DNA of 64,000 bases, taken from Trissonchulus latispiculum. Lineage: Eukaryota > Nematoda > Enoplea > Enoplida > Ironidae. Shown here one piece after another: positions 56,219 to 64,000 of this stretch (positions within the stretch are counted from its first letter, which is position 1; the number at the start of each line of letters is the position of its first letter). Under the pieces are notes generated by a model that made no database searches, had not been told where the DNA came from, and saw nothing but the letters and a program-made list of their open reading frames with translations. A program made the position numbers and the translations under genes. The stretch spans positions 1 through 64,000 of the forward strand of contig JASAND010008723.1 of NCBI GenBank assembly GCA_030248195.1. The letters are read 5' to 3'.

Positions 56219-57591
56219 TAGGTTGGCTGGCATTTTATTTTTCCAAGATGCTCGCAGTTTCTGACTGCCTATTTTGTCAACTTTTTTCGCAATAAGTAGT
56301 AACAAATCATAGTTGATAAGAGGGATTGGGAATATGCAGCTGTAGCTTGACTTAGTAATTCACGCACCATTAGGCTTTACTTGGCGATATTTGTGGCAAT
56401 GTGTGGAGTATTCAGTTTAAGTGGTGGTTGCAGTTCACGTTTGGCCTTGAAATGCCTTAATTTCATGCTTGAAAGGATGGCTATTGCCCCGAAAACGGTG
56501 TCAAAATTAGTTTAGCTCAAAGTTTGCCTAAAAGCTGCTTATGGAAGTTCTTGATGTGCTGAATCCGCCTAATAAAGGCGATGACATCATTAATACAGGA
56601 CTAATACAGTAGCATCAGGATTTCCAAGATTAGCAAAAACACTAATAAATTTCACACAATTGCAGCAGACATTATGCGCATTATTTGAAGAAAATCGAGT
56701 AAAGAGGCATACATCATTTTGATGCTTGATGGTGTAGAGAGATCGCAGTGTCCCAAGTATTCTACGCCGAACTACATAGTGGTACAAATGGTGTAGTTTC
56801 CGTTTTCGGGAAGTTCGTCGGAGCACGGTCAATGCTGAAGCTCCCGATAACCGAAGCCACACTTTGGGAAAAAACCTTTTTCAACGTAGAGCCGATCAAT
56901 TTCCGTTAGCAACTGCTTTAAAGAAGTCTCATCCTTCCTTATCTGGTTGATGAGGAATACGGTATTTGGGTATGGATGGGGTGGAGACTAGCTACGACAG
57001 GCTGATACCAGCCGGTATTTATACAGACTTCGCATGTTACAAAAATTGTACAAGAATAAGTAGTCTACCTTTGGGGGTAGTTTGCTTTCCAACTGAGAGT
57101 GGATTTTCCTCCCTCAACCAACGAGAATCACTGAGAAACAATTATCGATTGATGACTTAATTCGTGGAAAAGGGACAGGACTCTACCAGCCTTACACCCT
57201 GCAATGACTCCTGTCATTTTTCCACAACAGTGATAGCAATTTACCGAACATTTAATGATGAATAGTTGGATCAATTCGTAGTTAAAAATAGGGATAAGCC
57301 AACATCTTACACCATGCTGAAACAAGACCATGTTCGCCATGTCACACTTATACTCATCCAACTTAGTCTTAGCGTAATTTCTTTATCCTTACTTTAATAG
57401 GGTAGTTAATTTCAGCCTTAAAATACGTAAAGCTAATCGTAATAAACAGAAAGCCTACAGTAATTTATTTCAAGATAATACTTATTCGACTCTTTCATGA
57501 ATGGTTATCTGCTCTTTTTCCAAAAGCTTTATTATCTGTTTGTGTATGTTTGGTTTCATAAATAATATTTGATGCGGTCTAGTTGCCTTCA
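56219..57591. other. 3' flank of copy 5; isolated upstream block
   Basis: 56580-56690 resembles the upstream block of copies 1 and 3, although no exon 1 follows. The frames 56590-56862 and 56966-57160 have no recognisable domain. Confidence 0.4.
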
Positions 57592-57597
57592 TTTATT
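57592..57597 (-). terminator. Poly(A) signal AATAAA, copy 5
   Basis: Minus-strand AATAAA three bases after the copy 5 stop codon. It is very close to the stop, so a later variant signal may be the one used. Confidence 0.45.
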
Positions 57598-57600
57598 CAT

Positions 57601-57675
57601 TCAGGCTTCAGCCACCGTTGTTGCCACAAAATCGTGGTCGTCCAAGGGCATTTTCTGTTCAAATATGTTCTGTAG
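57601..57675 (-). CDS. Tetraspan family copy 5, exon 3 (C-terminus)
   Basis: Acceptor TTTTAGCAG precedes 57675. 24 codons plus TGA: LQNIFEQKMPLDDHDF and the terminal TTVAEA. Phase 0 join to exon 2. Confidence 0.83.
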   Translation of the reverse strand, partial: LQNIFEQKMPLDDHDFVATTVAEA

Positions 57676-59206
57676 CTGCTAAAATATACATCTAAATACC
57701 AGTATTGATTTGTTTCATATTTGAAAGTCTTGAATAATGACGGCGATCAAAAGGTCAACAGAAGCCCTGACGCCTCTGGATTTGTTCAGCATAGATATTG
57801 TGTGCTGTAGACTTATCCAAATATGTGTGACCTATTCTTGCTGGGGTCAGGGTACGGCAGTGATCTTGCTGTAAAGCGGGATTAAGCAGCTTATCAGCTG
57901 ACTGTTCACGTCTAAAATATGTTATAAATCATAACGGTAATGTCCACCGGATACAATAGCTTGATAGCTTGCTTCCGCCTCCCCTTACGTGCTGCACATG
58001 TTGTTGCAGAAAGTGCAATTATTGCCCAATTTCATTCAAGCTTTCAGAAAATACATCGGGTATGATGATAAAGTTTCGGTAAAAATGCCAGCTTCACAAC
58101 GTATAAGTACAGTGAGAAACCGAAATTTGAAGTTATCGAAACACATGTAGAAAATTAGGCCCAACGACTATGATCATTTTAAAGCTTATTATACATGTGC
58201 TCTACAACTTTGCTTTTAAACATAAGCCTTTACCTATCATTGTTTTCGAGCAGTGAAATTTTACAGAATTGTTCTTGACGCTTTGCTTGACGATTTTGCT
58301 GAAAACAAACTTTGTGGAATTGGTGTCAGTATAGGCTAGAAACATAGGTAAGTTTATACTCAAATTAAAGAGTTTTGATAGATGCATAAATTTGGTTAAT
58401 TGGAGCTCCATATACTGAATGAATCTAAAGTTCTGGTCGTTTAACGGATTTTGACAAATGACGGGCAAAAATTTTTGACCGAAGATTGCTCCCAAACCAA
58501 TGGGTGGAACTGAAAGATATTTTGCACATTGTATTTTTGGACAATTTGCCCGGGGCGTTTTGTTTTATTTTTCGCTCTGTCAGCATCCAATCAACATTTT
58601 TCAGCAATCATTTTTCAAAGTTAAATAAAATGTAACATTTGCAGAAAATACTCAATTTCTACATACTGAAACGATGTTTCGACAAAATCAAAACCGTCAA
58701 ACCGTCCCTGGCAAATTATCTCAGAATAGCCATTTTCTGTTCGCATAAAAATTTTTCATAAAAATTTTTTGGTCAAAAATTGTGGCTACCTTTGGTAAGT
58801 TTGCAACCAATACAATCTGGGTAGACACGTTTCAATGGCACCAAACGACGCGGAAGATGTGGAGCTTCAAGCTGATATGTGGCTCAATTCGTAACTGACT
58901 CAATATTGGGTAAGTTATAGCTTTCCAAACTGGACTGAATGTAAGGGAAGTGCGACATTAAGTAAATCTTTTCAGCGTATGCAGTGCCAAATTTTACTTA
59001 ATGTATTCAACTAATTAAGGTCAGTGTAATTTATAATTCGACAGGTTGGAAATTAGATAGACCCCCACCCTACTGTGGACCTATGCCATAATTTTGTTTT
59101 TATATCAATTCAATTCACAATTTCCTGTCCTAGTGCAACTTTTAGTTGCAGTCTTAGTCCACTGAACCTACTGCGAGCGGTAGTCCTTTAAATCCCCAAT
59201 ACATAC
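57676..59206 (-). other. Intron 2 of copy 5
   Basis: Holds the dispersed repeat at 58832-58968. Otherwise AT-rich with no gene. Confidence 0.6.
58832..58968. repeat. Dispersed 130-bp repeat, copy a
   Basis: CACCAAACGACGC(G/A)GAAGATG through GGACTGAATGTAAGGGAAGT. The second copy is at 62693-62825, same orientation. Confidence 0.8.
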
Positions 59207-59400
59207 CTTCTTTTGCTGATTATAGCCAACGAGTGGTTCTTCATCCATGGGTGTGTATTCACCAGGATAAGAAATCTCACACCTTATGCATGGCAAGATG
59301 CAGGAGCAATGACAGGGCCGTGGGGTCTCGGGTCTCCAATTGGCCAGCTTCTGCAGATACGGCGTCAGTATCACAATCACATGAAGAAGAAACAGGGGAA
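59207..59400 (-). CDS. Tetraspan family copy 5, exon 2
   Basis: 194 bp; acceptor ATGTTTCAG before 59400, donor AAG|GTATGT below 59207, phases 1 and 0. Encodes PLFLLHVIVILTPYLQKLAN, closing TM4, then WRPETPRPCHCSCILPCIRC with five cysteines in twelve residues, a pattern that would suit membrane-proximal S-acylation. Ends GYNQQKK. Confidence 0.87.
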
Positions 59401-60128
59401 CTGAAACATAAAATTTATGCTTTAGTACTGCATTGAAGTCCTGAATCATACTTCAATTGTAGCATCTCAACTGTAGCTGGAGGAAGCCAAAAGGCTTGAA
59501 CTCCCTCTGCGTCAGAAAACTTATCCATTTAGCACCAGGGCACCATTTTTCACAGCCCCATCCGAGATTTCGACCTTAAAATGCATCGAGCATAAAAGCA
59601 GCTTTAACAAATTAAGAAATGTTCAGTATCTTGATGACGTCTTCCTGTTATGACGTCTGCTGTTACCAATAATGTATACATAGTGCAAAGCCCTAAGATT
59701 ATTGTAATACGACTACTATTTGATATTAGAGGAAACGATATGATCTGCGCATTGGAGCTGACCCTCTCCAGAAATTGCTCACATCCCTTACAAATGTATT
59801 TTGCCAACTACGTCTGCGCACTGAAGCTCGAAATCACAACTACTCAGCTGGTCAAAAGTGTGTCCGTTGCTAGTTTTGTTGCATAACCATAGCGAGCGAG
59901 TTTGGGGTCGCTTCACCGCCAGCTCTGGTTTTTGACAAAATACCAGACAAATCGGGTGTTTGGGCAGCCATTGGCAGCCGGAGCACTCCCCCCACAATTT
60001 TCCTCCTGCGCATATCTGCTTGAGATCAACACTTAGATGATAGACACCCAATCCCTTTAGCTTCATGCAGACATAAAATTGCTCTCACGAACATCTAGAC
60101 AAATCAATTCAGTAAATTTGAACCTTAC
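59401..60128 (-). other. Intron 1 of copy 5
   Basis: At about 730 bp, the shortest intron 1 of the family. No extra exon or insertion recognised; the frame 59788-60066 lacks support. Confidence 0.6.
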
Positions 60129-60630
60129 TATTTACGGCCGCCACTGCAATCATTGCAATAACCAACCACCAGGTTGCTAGCATTGTTTCTTTCCCAGAAA
60201 CCAGCTTTACGGACGAATCGTAAAGGATATTTTGGAGCTGAGGCAACCACTCATTTGCCAAATCAATTATTATGACAATGTTTAAGCCTAAACCGGATCC
60301 TGCAGGTAATAGCTGGATGTAGTCATCACTCGTCTTGGTTTGACTTTTCCACAAGGTTAGGTTGAGCAGCGCAAACACGAGGGTAACCGCTGGACCCCAG
60401 ATACAGGAATTATTGGACCCATAAGTGTCAAGGCGTCTCCATGCGGTGGGTCTTTCAGACGTTGCCAAGTTGTAGAATCGACCGTAACGCTCGTATTGAT
60501 GATAGCGCTGGGTATTAAGATATTCATAGTCGGAGAATCTGTAGGCAATCACCGCTGTTGCCACCCCACCACCCAACAAAATCGCCGCAAAAGCCAATTC
60601 GAAGCATACAAGAGATGTACGTAGCTGCAT
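60129..60630 (-). CDS. Tetraspan family copy 5, exon 1
   Basis: Gene spans 57601-60630 with exons 60129-60630, 59207-59400 and 57601-57675; predicted protein 256 residues and the most compact copy. Exon 1 gives 167 residues: TM1 about 7-29, loop 30-79 with YEYLNTQRYHQYERYGRFY, SNNSCIWGP at 72-80 (N-N-S sequon), TM2, TM3 and SGKETMLATWW entering TM4. The frame opens upstream with GTG at 60651, but ATG at 60630 matches the family and is preceded by TTTCAG|CAAGCA. Donor ATA|GTAAGG, phase 1. Everything required for a working gene is present. Function unassigned. Confidence 0.86.
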
Positions 60631-60636
60631 TGCTTG

Positions 60637-60648
60637 CTGAAACCTTAC
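60637..60648 (-). promoter_or_regulatory. Conserved splice-acceptor-like site 6 nt before the ATG
   Basis: The minus strand reads GGTTTCAG|CAAGCA-ATG. Equivalent sites are TTTCAG|CAAAA-ATG in copy 2 (23165-23170), TTTCAG|CAAGTA-ATG in copy 4 (49904-49909) and TTTTAG|CTAACA-ATG in copy 1 (9584-9589). It suggests that the coding exon is joined to a short untranslated exon or to a trans-spliced leader. Confidence 0.5.
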
Positions 60649-60989
60649 CACAACATAAACTAAACTTCACACATTTTAAGTTCATCTAAATTTTTTTAAC
60701 AGAGAACAATTTAGGTGTATGGAATAAAAATCCTCTTTAATTCCGGATTTTTGCAAGCATTTTGCATTATTTCACCAAATTCGCCCTAACACTAAACAGG
60801 TTTCACGCAATTGTGCATCCGCTAAATCCTACAGTATTATTTTCATCAGTTTCTGTGCTGACAACATGTTGTCTGGTAGAAACTCATGAACATTGCGACA
60901 ACTAATGCCACTAAAGGACTCCCCGACAGACTTACATCAAAACATGATTACTGTAGTAGTACTGCAGAGAATAAGCAGCTTTTATTTCC

Positions 60990-61025
60990 AAATGCAAAGA
61001 TGTTTCCTAGACAACAGGTATTCAA
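60990..61025. promoter_or_regulatory. Shared upstream block with X-box-like site, copy 5
   Basis: About 370 bp upstream of the copy 5 ATG: AAATGCAAAGATGTTTCC, then GTTTCC-TA-GACAAC (61002-61015). Conserved although the flanking sequence has diverged between copies, which suggests function. Confidence 0.55.
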
Positions 61026-61394
61026 CAAAAATAGCTAGCTTTCAGGAAAATCTAGGTATCTTTCTACCGCTTTAATTAGCTTGCCAGCTCCAAAAACAGT
61101 TAACAGCAAGGGACAGTTGTGAACAAAGGAAATCCTAGTTTTAGAAATTTTTCAGCTTTTAGTTTAGTTTAGTGTTGAGAGGCACTTCGGACGTATACCT
61201 TTTGTGTCAGATAACAGCATGCATGAAAACTGTAGTTATACTGATTACCAAATAAATTTAGGAATTTTTGCTGAATGTATGCTAAGTCATGACTCTTGAG
61301 CACCCTTGGTGGTATAGCTCTTCTCAGGAGGAGGGGGACACAGGTGTGCTTTGCCACAGTTGGTTGGGATTTCACAATCTACCATACGCGCGAG

Positions 61395-62060
61395 GCTCAC
61401 TATTTTCCGGAAATTTTCCATTTTTCAAAAAGCGCTGGCATCTTTTTAGGATAAATCCCCCGACCCAGATTCCGCAAAACCTGACTAAATGAGCAGAAAT
61501 TTTGTATGGGTATGTTTTCGACCACGCTGAGTCCAAATATCGCAAAATTTTTCTGTTTCGCGAAATTCGATTTTTTCGGTTCGTAAGGGACCAAGGAGAG
61601 CCGAAACATATTTTGCCTTCGATTCTGCTGAAAAGTTGTATTAATGGGTTTTCAGGGGCGCTGAGCACGAATCTGAAGTCCGTTTGTCGATTTTCTTTTT
61701 CGTTAGCTCAGCATAAGCTTACATCGTAAGCTTAAAACTTTAGCTTATACTAAGCTAACAAAAAACTGAATCGTCAAACGGATTTCAGATTCGTGGTCTG
61801 CAGTCCAGAAAACCTTTATATGCAACTTTTGAGCAAAATCGAAGATAAAAATTTTTCGGTTTCCTTTGGTTCCCCCTTACGAATCAAAAAATCGAATTTC
61901 ACGAAACGAAAAATTTTGCAATATTTGAAGTCAGCTTGGTCGAAAACGTACCCATACCAAATTTCAGCTCATTTGGTCAAGTTTCGCGCTTTCTGGGCCT
62001 GGGGGGGTATCCTGAAAAGATCAAACCGGTTTTTTCAGATGATTCAAATTTCACATTTTT
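61395..62060. mobile_element. Foldback element sharing the core of 15560-16196
   Basis: The arms pair from about AGGATAAATCCCCCGACCCAG (left) and CTGGGCCTGGGGGGGTATCCT (right) inward through ATGGGTATGTTTTCGACCA and AAATTTTTC. The centre AGCATAAGCTTACATCGTAA, followed by GCTTAAAACTTTAGCTTA, is the same as in the 15.8-kb element although the arms differ. Confidence 0.8.
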
Positions 62061-62149
62061 CAGATTGGGCTATAGAACGGACAACATTGCCAAACATGCC
62101 TCCTGTAAATGTCTGCAATGGGATGAATACGATGATTGTTCCAGGAAGT

Positions 62150-62580
62150 ATGTCTCCGGGAGGGTCGACCAATGTACCCCTCCGCGTTTGGAGGGAGGGC
62201 GTAGCAAGGCAAGAGGGGTCCCAGTATGGGTAGCCAAGTGCGGTCCCAGTTTGGTGGGCTAGGTAGCCAACTGCCGTACAGAGACCACTCTCAGTTTGGG
62301 AGAGGGGTAGAGTAAAGGATTACAGTGGGATCAGTTTATTTCAAAAATGGGTCCCCGTTTGATAGAGGGGAATAGCCAAAAAAGGTCACCATTTGCGGGC
62401 TGGGCGTCAACATCCAATCAGATTCAACCAATCTTAGCTTTCTTGTCGACCCCCCCCAAACGGGGATCCCTTTTTGGCTACGCCTCCCACCAAACATGGA
62501 CCTGTTTTGGCTCTCTCCCACCAAACGCGCAGTGAGTATGCTTCTCCCTCCCCCACCAAGCGGTGATACATTTGCGTATT
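62150..62580. mobile_element. Foldback-like MITE of GTTTGGTGGG/TAGCCAA words
   Basis: Degenerate units containing CAGTTTGGTGGG and TAGCCAA on the left. On the right they reappear inverted as TTTTGGCTACGCCTCCCACC. The midpoint is near 62410. No gene. Confidence 0.5.
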
Positions 62581-62692
62581 GTGAGCGGAGCACCGTTACG
62601 CAATGCAATGAAGCGGAGCCCTCTAGTAGCTTACTATTCTTCTTATAGATAGAAGAATTATGCACTCTTGACAGAAGCATGTTAAACATGTT

Positions 62693-62825
62693 GTTTCAAT
62701 GACACCAAACGACGCAGAAGATGTGCAGCTTCAAATTGATATGTAGATCAATGTACAATTCTCAAGATTGGGTAAGTTATAGGTTTCCAAAGTGGACTGA
62801 ATGTAAGGGAAGTGTGACGTTAAAT
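62693..62825. repeat. Dispersed 130-bp repeat, copy b
   Basis: Pairs with 58832-58968. Preceded by an ATTATGCACTCTTG motif at 62656. Confidence 0.8.
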
Positions 62826-63339
62826 CAAAGCAACGTGTTTCATTAAGACTGTCCACAAAGTCTGAGATTTGCAAGTGTACTGAGTGCTCAGAGCGAAGCA
62901 AAGCTTGTACTCATTCCATGTTGATGTTGGCCAATCATCGACTTGTAAACACTGTGCATGGAGATACAAATTCGTTTTATCGTTAAACCATAGTAGAGTA
63001 AGCTTAGTGGTGATATGAAGTGTAAAACGTTTGCTACCTTTTTGAAGATCCAATTTACATCAACTGGTCGCTAACACCATCAAGGTGGTGGTTTCTTTTT
63101 GTGCTTTTGTTCTAGAAACGTTCAAGTTAACGGTGGATATTGCTTTTGAATACGGAATGTTCTCTCTGCTTAGTAACAGAGTACTCCACTTCCTAGACTG
63201 AACTTTATTAAATCCCAGAATTTACTCAACCAGTGTTGGATTTTAAAACGAACTACAACACTACTAAAGTCAATCCCAATACATAAATTTGTTCACTACT
63301 ATGTAACTGAGCAAGCTCAAGATTCAATTACTAAAGCAT

Positions 63340-63545
63340 GGTTCACACTGACGCCTTAAAACTTCGTTTTATGGTTTTAACGTTTTAAGTTTTAAGCGAC
63401 GGTGTTCACACTGAGTTTTAAGTTTTTAGTTTTAAGATTTAAAAGCTCCTAAATACTTAAAACTGGACTTGAAAATTGTTCAAGTCTTAAAGCTAGTTTT
63501 AAGAGCACTTTTTTATGTTTTAGAGTTAGCACTGTAAAACTTGAG
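63340..63545. mobile_element. TTTTAAG-rich MITE
   Basis: Begins GGTTCACACTGACGCCTTAA and contains many TTTTAAG/CTTAAAA words plus an internal GTGTTCACACTGAG. The right end (GTTAGCACTGTAAAACTTG) is less clear. Confidence 0.5.
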
Positions 63546-63871
63546 ATGCAATTACAAACTACTCAAACTACATTATGTGATGACTATGTTTTGTGGAAAC
63601 ATGAGTTTTGTGCTAACAGTGAAAATGATACGTAATCAAGAATCTTTGTTTACTTAGTTGCATGTAACTCCAACAGAAAGTGACATTGTTTTCCGTGATA
63701 TTCAGTAATACCCAATTCTCTCTTTGTAAAGTTACCACACCTTATTTGGCGACGAGGCTGTGAGTGAATACGTGAGGACCAAAATCCCTCAAGTACCCAA
63801 GGGTGGATTAAGCTACGGCCGTCCGATGAAAGTTACCGCCATTAAAGATCCTCAATCACATTAGCTAGAAG

Positions 63872-64000
63872 ATGGCACTATATGGAGTTCCAGAAAATTA
63901 CGCAAGCACTACCCATCTCTTCCTGCGAAACCTCGATCCTTTTGCAAGATTCCGGGATCGATCCTCATCTCATGGTTTCATACGAGATCCAAGACGTAAA
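63872..64000 (+). CDS. Partial ORF, possible gag start of an LTR element
   Basis: ATG at 63872 opens a frame of 43 codons that runs off the window (MALYGVPENYASTTHLFLRN). It lies 130 bp after TTTGGCGACGAGGCTGTG (63737-63754), which resembles the primer-binding-site junction of Ty3/gypsy-like elements. That would make the sequence before it an LTR. No domain can be identified in so short a piece. It could also be an unrelated first exon. Confidence 0.35.
   Translation, partial: MALYGVPENYASTTHLFLRNLDPFARFRDRSSSHGFIRDPRRK

Larger units (their letters stand above)
60631..61394. other. 5' flank of copy 5
   Basis: Holds the acceptor-like site, the A/T-rich element at 60722-60742 and the X-box-like block at 60990-61025. 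No coding sequence. Confidence 0.5.

Noticed and set aside
61793..62262. Overlapping frames of 108-146 codons
   Set aside because: Lie on the arm of a foldback, with mirrored frames on the other strand; no conservation as protein.

Overview
The window looks like a repeat-rich, AT-rich animal nuclear genome, probably an invertebrate. The evidence is spliced genes with GT-AG introns, AATAAA poly(A) signals, LTR and copia-type retroelements, and many TTAA-flanked and foldback (MITE-like) DNA elements. I cannot name the species.

The only well-supported gene set is a tandem family on the minus strand. I number the copies 1 to 5 by increasing coordinate; exon 1 lies at about 9.1-9.6, 22.7-23.2, 34.2-34.7, 47.5-49.9 and 60.1-60.6 kb. 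Exon 1 encodes an N-terminal membrane segment, a variable extracellular loop ending in a conserved NYSCIWGP-like motif, and two more membrane segments. It ends in phase 1 inside the fourth segment. In copies 2-5 I could place two further exons by eye. Exon 2 is always 194 bp, completes membrane segment 4 and adds a cysteine-rich cytoplasmic tail. Exon 3 is short and encodes a conserved acidic C-terminus (pattern KMPLxDxDF...TTVxEA). Introns 1 and 2 keep phases 1 and 0 in every copy. Full proteins are about 248-257 residues with four membrane spans. I do not recognise the family.

The copies have diverged. Copies 2 and 5 look intact. Copy 3 has a 17-bp deletion in exon 3 that replaces its C-terminus. 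Copy 4 has exon 1 split by a 1.9-kb insertion and is probably a pseudogene. Copy 1 shows only exon 1, with two in-frame 8-codon deletions. Four copies carry a splice-acceptor-like TTTCAG/TTTTAG 5-6 nt before the ATG. Copies 2, 5 and (displaced by about 4.4 kb) 4 share an upstream block with an RFX/X-box-like site.

Layout: 1-2477, non-coding LTR element; 2478-8600, unresolved sequence with a perfect six-unit heat-shock element; 9.1 kb, copy 1; 10.2-10.9 kb, foldback MITE; 12.45-23.16 kb, copy 2 with a 9-kb repeat-filled intron; 23.9-26.5 kb, two TTAA elements and a coding-like remnant; 29.8-34.7 kb, copy 3; 36.15-37 kb, copia remnant; 37.2-37.9 kb, giant hairpin; 38.96-49.9 kb, copy 4, whose introns hold nested TTAA elements; 50.4-56.2 kb, foldbacks, a tandem duplication and an LTR remnant; 57.6-60.6 kb, copy 5; 61.4-63.5 kb, foldbacks; 63.87 kb to the end, a partial ORF of possible gag type.
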